Assembly (NCBI GenBank): GCA_902384525.1
Contig: CABMCA010000097.1
Span: 1 to 64,000, forward strand
Direction of reading: 5' to 3'
Length of the DNA stretch: 64,000 bases
Origin: an uncultured archaeon
GTDB taxonomy: Archaea > Halobacteriota > Methanosarcinia > Methanosarcinales > Methanoperedenaceae
Notes under the pieces: model-generated
Told to the model about the DNA's origin: nothing
Databases searched by the model: none
The model's input: only the letters and a program-made list of their open reading frames with translations
Translations under genes and position numbers: made by a program
Shown: positions 17,395 to 27,269 of the stretch, piece by piece
Layout of the letters: each line of letters begins with the position of its first letter
Numbering within the stretch: the stretch's first letter is position 1

Positions 17395-18696
17395 ATGAAA
17401 ACAAAAGAGCTAAAAAAGTTGGATAGGTCAGGGGGGATTCAAGGATCTAATGAGAGTAAAAATATAATAAAGCTAATTCCACATATCGAAAAAATTATTG
17501 GTGATCGTGATTACGAATTGATGATCTCTGAGAGACCTCTACCTAAAGACACAAACAGGAAAGAATTAGCAGACAACGACCTTATCAAAGTCATAAACAT
17601 CACCAAAAGATTTGGTCAACCCTGTATCATAGTGGAGAAATTAAAAGAGCCTGATATAGAGTACGATATTGACATTGAAGATATCCTGGAACCAAAACCA
17701 ACGTCTCAAATTAGCAGATACGATCATATAAAGGGTGAAATAGAGAAAGAAAAACCGATTAAAATAGCGATCACAATCCCTGCCTACAATGAAGAGGACT
17801 GCATTGGAAAGGTCATCAGTGAAATACCCAGAAAAATAGAAGGGATAGATGAGATAGAGATAATCGTTATCAATGATGGCTCAAAAGACAGGACAGTTGA
17901 GGTGGCAAAGGAAGCAGGGGCTAATAAGATCGTCCATTTCTCCAGAAACAAAGGTCTTGCGATGGCCTTCAAGGAGGGATTGAATACTGCAATCGATAGC
18001 GGTGCCGACATTATCGTAAACATCGACGCGGACGGGCAGTACAACTCAACTGAGATACAAAAGCTGATCAAACCCATACTGGACGGAAAGGCCGAGATGG
18101 TGCTGGGCTCAAGATTTGCAGGCACGATAGAGCATATGGTGCCACAGAAGAGATGGGGGAACAGGCTTGCCACCTTTGTGGTCGGCTGGGCTGCGGGAAT
18201 GAATGTCTCAGACGCCCAGACAGGCTTTCGGGCTTTCTCAAGAGAAGCTGCGATGCGACTGTTCATCCATACCGGTTATACCTATACCCAGGAGATGATC
18301 ATCCAGGCAGTCCATAAAAGATTGAGTATTGTTGAGGTACCTGTTGAGTTCAGGAAAAGGAAGAACGGAGGATCAAGGCTGATCTCCACAGTATTCAAAT
18401 ATGCAACGCACTCGGCTTCTACGCTGATAAGGACTTATACTTATTACAACCCGCTGGGGACATTTTCTATGATAGGCGGTAGTTTATTCCTGCTTGGATT
18501 ATTATCCGGATTTCGTGTCCTGATACATTTCATTACTACCGGCATGGTCACTCCCTATCTGCCCACGGCGGTTCTGTCGTCTGTGCTTCTTATAATCGGG
18601 TTCCAGATCATAGTGATAGGATTGATAGCTGATATATCTCACCAGAACAGGCATATCATGGAGGAGATTTTATACAGGATGAGAAAAGGGGAGTAA
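17395..18696 (+). CDS. GT2 glycosyltransferase (polyprenyl-phosphate sugar type) with N-terminal extension
   Basis: A 433-residue protein. Residues about 122-340 are a GT2 catalytic domain: IAITIPAYNEEDCIGKVISE, VINDGSKDRT, NKGLAMAFKEG, the metal-binding NIDADGQYN and GSRFAGTIEH, most like dolichyl- or undecaprenyl-phosphate sugar transferases. Two C-terminal transmembrane segments (about 350-410) anchor it. The first 120 residues are a charged extension without a recognised domain, unusual for the family. It opens the envelope-glycan island. Upstream AACTATATAAC at about 17318-17328 could be a promoter. Confidence 0.9.
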   Translation: MKTKELKKLDRSGGIQGSNESKNIIKLIPHIEKIIGDRDYELMISERPLPKDTNRKELADNDLIKVINITKRFGQPCIIVEKLKEPDIEYDIDIEDILEPKPTSQISRYDHIKGEIEKEKPIKIAITIPAYNEEDCIGKVISEIPRKIEGIDEIEIIVINDGSKDRTVEVAKEAGANKIVHFSRNKGLAMAFKEGLNTAIDSGADIIVNIDADGQYNSTEIQKLIKPILDGKAEMVLGSRFAGTIEHMVPQKRWGNRLATFVVGWAAGMNVSDAQTGFRAFSREAAMRLFIHTGYTYTQEMIIQAVHKRLSIVEVPVEFRKRKNGGSRLISTVFKYATHSASTLIRTYTYYNPLGTFSMIGGSLFLLGLLSGFRVLIHFITTGMVTPYLPTAVLSSVLLIIGFQIIVIGLIADISHQNRHIMEEILYRMRKGE

Positions 18697-18699
18697 ACG

Positions 18700-18747
18700 G
18701 TGAAGACACTTGTACTAAGCGGCGGCAAAGGAACCAGATTAATTTGA
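18700..18747 (+). pseudogene. truncated start of an RmlA-type sugar-1-phosphate nucleotidylyltransferase
   Basis: GTG at 18700, with a GGGGAG ribosome binding site just before it, gives KTLVLSGGKGTRL followed by I and TGA. This is the nucleotide-binding N-terminus of glucose-1-phosphate thymidylyltransferase-like enzymes (LxGGxGTRL). The rest of the gene is absent and the sequence turns AT-rich at once, so a recombination breakpoint lies near 18738-18745. Confidence 0.65.
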
Positions 18748-18798
18748 ATATTGAATATTTTTACAAGTATTCACATACTTTTATCGAGAGGTTTTATT

Positions 18799-20256
18799 TT
18801 GAGTAATGGCAGATCAATCGGTAGAAATATAAGTGTAATTTTTTTCGGCGACATAATCACAACCCTTTTGGGTTTTTTTTATTTTGCATATGCAGCAAGA
18901 TATTTTGGGGCTAAAGATTTTGGAATACTTTCCTTTGCTCTCGCAATTACATCATTATTGTCAATTCTTATTGATTTTGGAACTAACTTGTTGATCATAA
19001 GAGAGGTAGCAAGGGACAAATCCAAAATCGCTAAAATAATCGGGAATTCATTCTTTATTAAAATTGCTTTTGGGTTACTGGCTTTTGGAATTCTTAGTGT
19101 ATATTTAAAAATTTTAAGGTATAACGAAAATATAGTTATTATTGCGTATATAATTTTAAGTTCAATATTCATAGGTTCTATAAAAGGTGTTTTTGATTCA
19201 TTATTTCAAGCTCTCGAGAAACCAGTATATTTAAGCATTGGAAAGATAGCAAATATTTTATTATTATTATCTGGGTTATATATTACAATTGTAAACGAAT
19301 TGAGTATTATTCAGTTCTCTTTTATATATTTATTTATTAATTTAATATTATTGATATATTTTGTATTTTCGATAAGAAAATACATTAATATCTCTTTTGA
19401 TATCGATCTCAATTATTTGAAATATATGTTAAAAGAATCATGGCCTTTCGCAATAACCTATGCTTTTGTTAGCATTTATGTGTGGACGGATTCAATCATG
19501 CTTTCTATTTTTAAAGGAGAGACTGAAGTAGGATATTATAATGTTGCTTATCGCCTTGTATTAGCTCTTTTAATAATTCCAGTAGGTTTCAATATAGCTG
19601 TATATCCTGTTCTTTCAAGAAATTATTTAGTAAAAAATCTTAGGAATCTTATGAATAGTATAGTTAATAAATATTTTATGTTTATGTTATTATTAGCTTT
19701 TCCAATTGCCGTAGGCACAACTTTGTTAGCTAACAGGATAATATCTTCAATTTTTGGAGCAGAGTATTTTCCATCAGTAATAATCTTGCAAATTTTAATC
19801 TGGTCAATGTTTTTTACTTTTATGAATGCGCCTTTTGTCAAATTATTTGAATCAATAAATATGCAGGTCTTAGTTATGAAAATAACTGGAATTTCAGCAT
19901 TAATTAATGTAATACTTAATTATTTTTTAATACCAAAATATTCTATGATAGGGGCAAGCATAGCAACTCTGATAACTGAAGCAATAGTTTCTATCGCTGT
20001 AATGTATATGGGATTAAGATTTGGATATTTTAATGCAGATAAAATATTGAGATTAAAAATAATAAAAATAATAGCAGGATGTTTAACAATGGGATTAATA
20101 TTAGTTTACCTGGATAGCTTAAATTTAATAGCATTAATCATGTTATGCATGTTCATTTATATAGTATTACTTTATTTTTTAAATTTTTTTGAAAAAGACG
20201 ATATATTACTTTTTAAATCCATATTCAAAAAGGAAGATAATAATGTCACAGGCTGA
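18799..20256 (+). CDS. polysaccharide flippase (Wzx/MATE-like)
   Basis: A membrane protein of about 485 residues with roughly 12-14 transmembrane helices. The opening GRSIGRNISVIFFGDIITTL and AYAARYFGAKDFGILSFALA match oligosaccharide flippases, which move lipid-linked glycans across the membrane. The frame is open to a TTG at 18751, but the TTG at 18799 has a GAGAGG ribosome binding site at 18785-18790 and a family-like N-terminus, so it is preferred. Very AT-rich compared with the flanking gene, which suggests acquisition. It overlaps the methyltransferase gene by 14 bases. Confidence 0.88.
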   Translation: MSNGRSIGRNISVIFFGDIITTLLGFFYFAYAARYFGAKDFGILSFALAITSLLSILIDFGTNLLIIREVARDKSKIAKIIGNSFFIKIAFGLLAFGILSVYLKILRYNENIVIIAYIILSSIFIGSIKGVFDSLFQALEKPVYLSIGKIANILLLLSGLYITIVNELSIIQFSFIYLFINLILLIYFVFSIRKYINISFDIDLNYLKYMLKESWPFAITYAFVSIYVWTDSIMLSIFKGETEVGYYNVAYRLVLALLIIPVGFNIAVYPVLSRNYLVKNLRNLMNSIVNKYFMFMLLLAFPIAVGTTLLANRIISSIFGAEYFPSVIILQILIWSMFFTFMNAPFVKLFESINMQVLVMKITGISALINVILNYFLIPKYSMIGASIATLITEAIVSIAVMYMGLRFGYFNADKILRLKIIKIIAGCLTMGLILVYLDSLNLIALIMLCMFIYIVLLYFLNFFEKDDILLFKSIFKKEDNNVTG

Positions 20257-20899
20257 GCTTTATTACGAGAAAAAGAGACAATATTTTTCATATATTCGCG
20301 GAGATATTATCGATTTAATCCAAAATGGGAAACACAGGATTCTTGATGTAGGATGTGGGGAAGGAAGAACATTAAGAAAACTGAAGGAGCTTGGAAAAGC
20401 AAGTGAAACAATTGGAATTGAAATAAATGAAAATATAGCAAACAGTTTGGCTCACAATGTTGATAAAATGATAATTGGAGACGTTGAAAGTCTCGAATTA
20501 GATTTTGAGAAAGAATTTTTTGATTATATTATTTTTGGAGATATTTTGGAGCATATCAGAAATCCGACGAAAATCTTAAAAGAATATTCAGGATATTTAA
20601 AAAATGATGGGTTTATAATAGCGAGTATTCCAAATTTAAATTATTATGGAGTTATCATTCCTTTAGTTTTTTTTGATAAATTTGAATATAAAATAGAAGG
20701 AATTTTAGATAAGACTCATTTGAGGTTTTTTACTAGAAAATCTTTAATAAAATTATTTAATTCCAGTGGTTTTGAAATAATTATTATTAAATCGAATAAA
20801 AAATCAAATTTTATAGCAATATTAAATTTTATCACATTCGGAATTTTTAATAGATTTTTTGTATTTCAATATTTCATAAAAGCGAGAAAAAAAATATGA
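20243..20899 (+). CDS. SAM-dependent methyltransferase, class I
   Basis: A 218-residue class I methyltransferase. Motif I is ILDVGCGEGRTLRKLKELGK at about residues 34-53, followed by the acidic-loop IGIEINENIA and a later DYIIFGDILEHIRNP and KNDGFIIASIPN. The substrate is probably a sugar or glycan intermediate, judging only from its place among glycan genes. The ATG at 20243 has an AAGGA ribosome binding site and is preferred over an upstream start at 20189. The last 40 residues are basic and hydrophobic. AT-rich. Confidence 0.85.
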   Translation: MSQAELYYEKKRQYFSYIRGDIIDLIQNGKHRILDVGCGEGRTLRKLKELGKASETIGIEINENIANSLAHNVDKMIIGDVESLELDFEKEFFDYIIFGDILEHIRNPTKILKEYSGYLKNDGFIIASIPNLNYYGVIIPLVFFDKFEYKIEGILDKTHLRFFTRKSLIKLFNSSGFEIIIIKSNKKSNFIAILNFITFGIFNRFFVFQYFIKARKKI

Positions 20900-21804
20900 C
20901 TTACCCTGCAGTAACCATCATCATCCTCAACTGGAACGGCAAGGAAGACACCATCGAATGCCTCGAATCCTTAAAGCAGATAACATACCCCAATTATGAG
21001 ATACTGCTGGTGGACAATGGTTCGACTGATGGGTCTGTGGAATGCTTCATGAAGCAGTATCCGGAGATAGAGATTATTGAGACTGGGAAGAATCTGGGAT
21101 TTGCTGAAGGGAATAATGTTGCGATCAGGAGGGCGATGGATGAGGGGGTGGATTATGTGCTGCTGTTGAATAATGATACTGTGGTGGACCCCGAGTTTTT
21201 GGGGGAGCTGGTTAAGGTGGCAGAGGGGGATGAGAGGATTGGGATTGTGGGGCCGAAGATTTATTATTACGATTATAAGGGGAGAAAAGATGTTATCTGG
21301 TTTGCTGGGGGTACTATTAACATGTGGACAGGGACAACACTTCATGAAGGAGAAAATATGCCAGATTCACAAAATTACGGCAGATTAAAAGAGATCGAAT
21401 ATGCGACTGGTTGTGCAATGTTGATTAAACGAGGTGTAATAGGTAGTATTGGAATGCTGGAATCGGCGTTTTTCACATATTATGAAGATGTGGAGATAAG
21501 TTTTAGAGCTAGAACGGACGGATGGAATATAAAATATATACCGGCGGCAAGAGTATGGCATAAAGTTTCGCAGAGTTCAGGCGGGGCGTTTTCATCAAAT
21601 ACGGTATATTACAAGGCAAGAAATAGGATATGGTTTATGAGAATGTATAAGTCAAAAATTGGTTATTTTATAACTATCTTACATTTATTAATTTTCAAAC
21701 AAATTACAAGATTTATACATTTTGCAGTGATAAGGAGAGATTATGTATTACTAAAAAACTATTATAGGGGGATTTATGATGGTATTACAAAAAAGCACCA
21801 TTAG
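20896..21804 (+). CDS. GT2 glycosyltransferase, rhamnosyltransferase-like
   Basis: A 302-residue GT2 enzyme: TIIILNWNGKEDTIECLESL, VDNGSTDGSVE, NLGFAEGNNVAIR, the DxD-like LLLNNDTVVDPEF, and the late FFTYYEDVEISFRAR and WHKVSQSSGG typical of rhamnosyltransferase-like members. It probably adds a sugar to a lipid-linked glycan. ATG overlaps the methyltransferase stop. Codon use changes inside the gene: to about 21300 it is G-rich (GTG, CTG, GGG codons), afterwards it is AT-rich like its neighbours, so it may be a chimera. Confidence 0.9.
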   Translation: MTYPAVTIIILNWNGKEDTIECLESLKQITYPNYEILLVDNGSTDGSVECFMKQYPEIEIIETGKNLGFAEGNNVAIRRAMDEGVDYVLLLNNDTVVDPEFLGELVKVAEGDERIGIVGPKIYYYDYKGRKDVIWFAGGTINMWTGTTLHEGENMPDSQNYGRLKEIEYATGCAMLIKRGVIGSIGMLESAFFTYYEDVEISFRARTDGWNIKYIPAARVWHKVSQSSGGAFSSNTVYYKARNRIWFMRMYKSKIGYFITILHLLIFKQITRFIHFAVIRRDYVLLKNYYRGIYDGITKKHH

Positions 21805-21823
21805 TGCTCTTGGAACATCAAGA

Positions 21824-23731
21824 TTATGAACTCCCGTTGTGTATCGTCTTTGTATATTTGATTGACGGTAAAGATGTCAAACGATAAACCATAAACGTTC
21901 CGTTGACTAATATTCTTTCCTTTGGAACTTCAATCATTTCCATTACCTCTGAGTATGGTGCAGTATAATATATTATTGATCCAGTGCCGTATTTATGATG
22001 TATATCGACAGTTTCTATTAGATCTTCAAATGAATAATAATGATCGAATGTGAATTGGAGAGACGATTGATTTATCCTGCCAAAAATCCATGAATTATTA
22101 TATGTTATAAGATAAATATTTTTATGTCCTGAATATGACATTTCTTCAATTATTTCATTAAATGTCGTGGGATTAACCAATCTAGTTTCAATGCCATATA
22201 CAAAAAACATGGGATCTGCAATTTTATAAGATGAAGAATACTGATCAACAATTACCATATCGTTGCCAGTGAATTTTGAAGATATGTCTCCGACGTGTTT
22301 GATCATGCCAGCATTTTCAGATAAGGTTATAATCGGGCTGGCAGTTACAATATTCAAAATTAGTATCATGCCAAAAATTAAATATTGGACTTGTTTTTGT
22401 CGGATCATAAAGTGGATAAAAACTACCGTTGACATTATTGCTAGTGGTATGACTGCGACGATGTATCTTCTTAAGAACCAGGGTTGGAATAATGTTATTG
22501 AGGGATGAACCAAATAAATAAAGGATGGAGATGATAAAATAAATATGAATATAAAGTTAATTGCCATGCTCTTACCAAATTTTCTTAAAACTAAAAAAGT
22601 CAATGGGATGAATATAATAAACAGATAAAGGTTGTATTCTGCCAACATATGAAAAACAAACTCAGGGTAGTGACTCGATATAGGGTCACCGGGTAATTGA
22701 ATATCCTGTTGAACGTGTTGCGCAGGAGATATTATTATCGATGGATCTTTTAAAAATGAGAGCATTGTAGAAAAATATCGCATATTTATTAAATATGTGT
22801 AAATAAAGAACGGTAAGACTGCTATCACTAAACAAACTGTAATTTTTTTATTTATAATCCATTTTTCATTTTTTATATAAAATAAAAAAAATAGTATGCA
22901 TATAGCTAATATATATGTTGGTATGAACTCTGGTCTGGTAAGAAGGCCAAAGGACATAGACAATATTGCTGGATATAGATATAAATTATTCTTTCGTTGA
23001 TATGCGAAAAGGAATGATAAAATTCCAAACCATAATAAACCAAAAGCTAAAGCCTCTGTCAAGGTCACACGTGTAATCCAGAACATGGGGTAAGTTGTTG
23101 CAATCAAAATAACACTAAAAATTCCCACTTTAGAATTAAAAGAGTGTTTACCAATAAAATAGATACTAAGTGTACCAATCAGTATCGGAAGAAAATTGCT
23201 TAATTGGATTCCAGATAATCCAAATATACTATAATTAATGGCTAACCACGTAGGATAACCATAGTCAAAATCAAGCCGATGTAAATTATCAATTTCAACC
23301 CATCCCGGAAAATTTATGTTCTCGACAACAGTAAAACTATGACGTGAAGCTAGAAGGCTTGCAGCGTTCGGATATACTCCAGTATCCAATCCACCTGAGA
23401 ACACATCGTAAAAATAATATGTATTGAGAGCGCCAAACAAAACAACGATACTTAATGCGATCCAATCATGCATTATAAGTTTTTCAATCCTTATTTTTTG
23501 TTTTAATAAAAAAAAGATAAGAACAAAAAATATCGTGATGATTACTGCATAAACTAAGGCCGAATAAAAAAATTTCAGTGTTGCCAATATAGTACTAATT
23601 TCGGCGATCAGAATGATTAATGAGGATAGAATAATGAATAAAACTTCGAATGTTAAAACATTTTGTGACCCCATAGGAAAATATTTTGTTACATATGCCC
23701 GGATGCTATTATTCATTGAAAACTTCTTCAT
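21824..23731 (-). CDS. GT-C-like multi-spanning membrane protein
   Basis: A 635-residue protein with about 11-12 hydrophobic segments in the first 470 residues and a soluble C-terminal region. The loop after the second or third span has FSGGLDTGVYPNAASLL and a later RVTLTEALAFGLLWFGI, resembling GT-C (PMT/ArnT-like) transferases that use lipid-linked sugars. Start may be here or at the ATG at 23716; both overlap the next gene. Part of a minus-strand block of four AT-rich genes. Exact reaction unknown. Confidence 0.72.
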   Translation of the reverse strand: MKKFSMNNSIRAYVTKYFPMGSQNVLTFEVLFIILSSLIILIAEISTILATLKFFYSALVYAVIITIFFVLIFFLLKQKIRIEKLIMHDWIALSIVVLFGALNTYYFYDVFSGGLDTGVYPNAASLLASRHSFTVVENINFPGWVEIDNLHRLDFDYGYPTWLAINYSIFGLSGIQLSNFLPILIGTLSIYFIGKHSFNSKVGIFSVILIATTYPMFWITRVTLTEALAFGLLWFGILSFLFAYQRKNNLYLYPAILSMSFGLLTRPEFIPTYILAICILFFLFYIKNEKWIINKKITVCLVIAVLPFFIYTYLINMRYFSTMLSFLKDPSIIISPAQHVQQDIQLPGDPISSHYPEFVFHMLAEYNLYLFIIFIPLTFLVLRKFGKSMAINFIFIFILSSPSFIYLVHPSITLFQPWFLRRYIVAVIPLAIMSTVVFIHFMIRQKQVQYLIFGMILILNIVTASPIITLSENAGMIKHVGDISSKFTGNDMVIVDQYSSSYKIADPMFFVYGIETRLVNPTTFNEIIEEMSYSGHKNIYLITYNNSWIFGRINQSSLQFTFDHYYSFEDLIETVDIHHKYGTGSIIYYTAPYSEVMEMIEVPKERILVNGTFMVYRLTSLPSIKYTKTIHNGSS

Positions 23732-24833
23732 AGACCTCTAATGTCTCCTCTGCCGTTTTTTTCCATGAGAACATTTCTGCCCTTTCTAAACCTTTTTTTA
23801 TCATATCTTTCCGATCCATTTCATTAATCAAAACACTATACATTGCTTCAGATAGTTCATCAATATTGTAGGGATCAATCATAATTCCAGCATCACCTAC
23901 AACTTCAGGCAAAGAAGATGTATTTGATGCTATAACAGGACAACCACATGCCATGGCCTCCAAAGGTGGTAATCCAAAACCTTCATAGAATGATGGATAA
24001 ACGAAAAGATCAGACATGCTATACATGGCAGGAAGATCTTCAGTTGGTACATACCCAAGAAAGATAACATCTTTCTGGAGATTTAATTTTTTCACACATT
24101 CAAATATTTCAATATATCCCCATCCCTTTCTACCAACAATAACCAGTTTATGTTCCAGACCCAAGTTTTTTAAAATATGAAATGATTTAATTAATCCAAC
24201 AACGTTTTTTCTTGGCTCTAATGTTCCTATATATAAAATAATTTTCGAATTTAATCCATATTTTTTTTTAATCGGTATTATTTCATCATTTGTTCTTCGA
24301 TAGTATATTTTATCGGCTGCCAGATAAATAACCTTAATTTTATCACCTGGAATAGAAAAACACTTTATCAAATCAGTTTTTGTGTTGTTTGAGACTGTAA
24401 TTATCTTATCAACATGCTTCAAAATCAAATACATTATAATTTTATGATATGCAATACTTAATTTTTGATGATATCCGCTTAATATAATTGGAGTAATATC
24501 ATGTACTGTAACTATTTTTTTGTATTTTGCCGGAAATAGAAATGGTCCAAAATGGTACGTATCATGAACTATATCAATCTTTTTTTTCTGTAAAATTAAT
24601 GGGAGAACAAAAAATTTTCTAATAATTTTCCCTAATGGTGTACCATTTCTATGAACAATAACCTCTTCAAAATTTTGGAAAGTTTTGTGAACTGGATTTT
24701 TTTTAAAATGGACTGAGTAAAATAATTTATCTTTATTTTTATTAACTGCGATAATTTTTAGTATATTGGTTATGTAAGTGTTAATACCTCCGGTATAATC
24801 ATCTATATAATCAGTTATGATTGCTATTTTCAT
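23709..24833 (-). CDS. GT4 glycosyltransferase
   Basis: A 374-residue GT-B enzyme of the GT4 group. N-terminal [20 protein letters not shown], then [12 protein letters not shown], and in the C-terminal half [31 protein letters not shown], and the donor-binding [20 protein letters not shown] with its E-x7-E pattern, most like mannosyltransferases. Cytoplasmic, probably building a surface glycan. The ATG at 24833 overlaps the upstream gene by 23 bases. AT-rich. Confidence 0.92.
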   Translation of the reverse strand: MKIAIITDYIDDYTGGINTYITNILKIIAVNKNKDKLFYSVHFKKNPVHKTFQNFEEVIVHRNGTPLGKIIRKFFVLPLILQKKKIDIVHDTYHFGPFLFPAKYKKIVTVHDITPIILSGYHQKLSIAYHKIIMYLILKHVDKIITVSNNTKTDLIKCFSIPGDKIKVIYLAADKIYYRRTNDEIIPIKKKYGLNSKIILYIGTLEPRKNVVGLIKSFHILKNLGLEHKLVIVGRKGWGYIEIFECVKKLNLQKDVIFLGYVPTEDLPAMYSMSDLFVYPSFYEGFGLPPLEAMACGCPVIASNTSSLPEVVGDAGIMIDPYNIDELSEAMYSVLINEMDRKDMIKKGLERAEMFSWKKTAEETLEVYEEVFNE

Positions 24834-26055
24834 TTCTTATTCCAATATATTCTTTTTCATAAATCCTATTCATTATTTTACCAATTTCATTCCACCTATA
24901 TTTTTTTTCAACAAATTCGTGTGCATTAACTGCAATTTTGATCTGAAGCTTATTATCATTTAGAAGTTCAAGAGTTTTATTAGCAAATACCTCAGTTGAA
25001 TCAGCAAGAACAATATTTTCACCGTCCTCTATATCAATACCTTCTGCCCCAATGGATGTTGAAATTACTGGAATCCCTGCGGCCATTGCTTCCAGTATCT
25101 TAAGTCGCGTACCTCCACCTATACGTAACGGGCTAATAAAAACAGTACATTTATGCAATACCGAGAGAATATCTTCAATATATCCACAATAAATTATATT
25201 ATCCTGATATTTAATCTTGTTATTAATATCGTCTGGTAGAAACATACCAGCTATGTATAATTTCACATTTTGATTTTTAAGTAAGATTTTTGGAAATATT
25301 TCTTTAATAAAGAATCTCATAGCATCCCCATTTGGATAATGTTTCATCCATCCCATAAACAACAAACTATTACTTCCTCTATTTCCCAATTTAAAAGATA
25401 TTTTTTCAGTATCTACACCATTGGGAACGACATTTACATGAAGCGTTTCATCAAGCTCTAACAATCGATTCATATCTATTTCAGACATTGTAATAATTTC
25501 ATCAAACTTTAACAGATTTTCATGCTCATATTTTTTCATTTTTTTATATTCATTATATATTAGAAACTTTAACGGTTTTTTTTCGATGAGATATCGTCTG
25601 TACCAGGGTACAAATGATACATCATGTTCCACCAAAATTAACCTGCCTCTAAATTGTTTTTTGTTTAGATAATCGAAAGGTACATAATGTGCCATTTGAA
25701 TCCATTCAGCCTGGATTATATCAAAATCATGGTTTTTAATAATCTCATAAACTTTATCAGCCATCAACTGACTTTCCTTAGCAGCTATTTCAACTGGTGT
25801 CTTTGTAAACAAATTATAAACTATTCGTCCCCATCGAACTGATTTAGAGAGAAAATTATTTTCAACAGGAATCGTTTCAACTATCTTGCAGTATTTTAAT
25901 AATTCCGGGATGTAAGGTTTTTCATCATATCTAATGAAACTGATTAGTGTTATTTCATGATATTTTGATATTTGTTTTATTAAATTGTATACTCGAGCTT
26001 TCCCACCGGATTTTGGCGGATATGGAAATGACATAGAAATAATCAATATATTCAT
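24811..26055 (-). CDS. GT4 glycosyltransferase
   Basis: About 414 residues. It starts MNILIISMSFPYPPKSGGKA (an upstream in-frame extension to 26109 is rejected because the ATG at 26055 overlaps the next gene's stop as ATGA). C-terminal GT-B features: LLFMGWMKHYPNGDAMRFFI, and RIGGGTRLKILEAMAAGIPV with the conserved Glu of the donor site. Similar proteins are sugar transferases acting with WcaI-like or Wbx-type systems. The middle of a three-gene GT4 block. Confidence 0.9.
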   Translation of the reverse strand: MNILIISMSFPYPPKSGGKARVYNLIKQISKYHEITLISFIRYDEKPYIPELLKYCKIVETIPVENNFLSKSVRWGRIVYNLFTKTPVEIAAKESQLMADKVYEIIKNHDFDIIQAEWIQMAHYVPFDYLNKKQFRGRLILVEHDVSFVPWYRRYLIEKKPLKFLIYNEYKKMKKYEHENLLKFDEIITMSEIDMNRLLELDETLHVNVVPNGVDTEKISFKLGNRGSNSLLFMGWMKHYPNGDAMRFFIKEIFPKILLKNQNVKLYIAGMFLPDDINNKIKYQDNIIYCGYIEDILSVLHKCTVFISPLRIGGGTRLKILEAMAAGIPVISTSIGAEGIDIEDGENIVLADSTEVFANKTLELLNDNKLQIKIAVNAHEFVEKKYRWNEIGKIMNRIYEKEYIGIRNENSNHN

Positions 26056-27110
26056 AAATATGCTTCTATAGACTTTTTGATAGAGTTTCCAATGATATGT
26101 GTCGTACAATTCTGTAAAAAAGTTGAGTAACCACCATTAGCAATCCGCATTCTAAGGCCTTCATTATTTTTTAATTCCATTATCGCATCCGCCAGAGCAT
26201 CAGCATTCGCCATCTCAACCAGCATCGCATTATTCCTATTTTCAAACAATTCTCTGTTTGCAGGGTTATCTCCGATTATCACTGGCTTTTCCATTGCAAT
26301 GAACTGATATGTTTTTCCGGATATGACTCTTTTTGCTTTATCTATGTTAGAGAAATGACCGCCAAGACATATGTCTGCTTTTGTAATTTCCAAAGGCAGC
26401 TCGTTGTAAGGTAGCCAATCTATGAATTTTATGTTTTTAATACTCAAATCTTCCACAAGGTTCATGATTTTATTATATTCGATACCTTTGCCAACGATTT
26501 TAAACTCTATATCCTCATGTGCTTCTAGTTTTTTGGCTGCTTTAATAATATATTCTATTCCTTGTAATGGTAGGTAGGTTCCGTAATAGAAGACAATAAA
26601 CTTAGGATTTTCTTTATCGAAATCCACAGGATAAAAAATAGAGTCATCTGCACCAACAAAAATTCTTTGAAATTTATTTTTATTCAGGTTAAATGTATTT
26701 GCAAAATAATCTATATGTGCATTAGTGTCCAGTAACAGCTTATCGGCAAGTTCACATGAATCTTTATCTAACCAATACAACATTTTCCCTATTACCGATT
26801 CAGGTTTTATTTTATTTCGATCAAAACACATTGTATCGTAAATTGATAAAAAGGTATCAAATATAATTGGTTTTTTAGACAATTTTCTTATTATTGGAAC
26901 TAATGGTTGACCTAAAAATCCTACAAAAATTAAATCAAAATCTTTCGTATTTAAAATAAATTTTGATAAAACCTTTGGATACCGGACAAAATACGAACTT
27001 GAAATATCAGTACATTCAATTATTTCTACACCGTTTTGTTTCAGTCCCTTTAAAATTACCGAGTTTCGTGTATAAGCTGCTTCACGCCCGGAGATGAAAA
27101 GGATCTTCAA
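26052..27110 (-). CDS. GT4-like glycosyltransferase
   Basis: A 352-residue GT-B protein, more divergent than the two downstream. N-terminal MKILFISGREAAYTRNSVIL, middle FYYGTYLPLQGIEYIIKAAK, FKIVGKGIEYNKIM, and the C-terminal AKRVISGKTYQFIAMEKPVI where a Gly-rich donor loop would be. First gene of the minus-strand block and divergent from the GT-C-like gene at 27270; the 159-base gap between them should contain both promoters. Acceptor unknown. Confidence 0.88.
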   Translation of the reverse strand: MKILFISGREAAYTRNSVILKGLKQNGVEIIECTDISSSYFVRYPKVLSKFILNTKDFDLIFVGFLGQPLVPIIRKLSKKPIIFDTFLSIYDTMCFDRNKIKPESVIGKMLYWLDKDSCELADKLLLDTNAHIDYFANTFNLNKNKFQRIFVGADDSIFYPVDFDKENPKFIVFYYGTYLPLQGIEYIIKAAKKLEAHEDIEFKIVGKGIEYNKIMNLVEDLSIKNIKFIDWLPYNELPLEITKADICLGGHFSNIDKAKRVISGKTYQFIAMEKPVIIGDNPANRELFENRNNAMLVEMANADALADAIMELKNNEGLRMRIANGGYSTFLQNCTTHIIGNSIKKSIEAYL

Positions 27111-27269
27111 ATTATGACACCTTGTTTTTCATATTGTTATTATAACTATAATAATCTATATGTTCGTCTGAAAATCTTGCACCTGTAGAAGTAACTTTAT
27201 TAATAATTGGCTTAGTTATGATTAATATATTTCTGAAAAGACGAGGAAAATTAATTATGGATTTATGAT

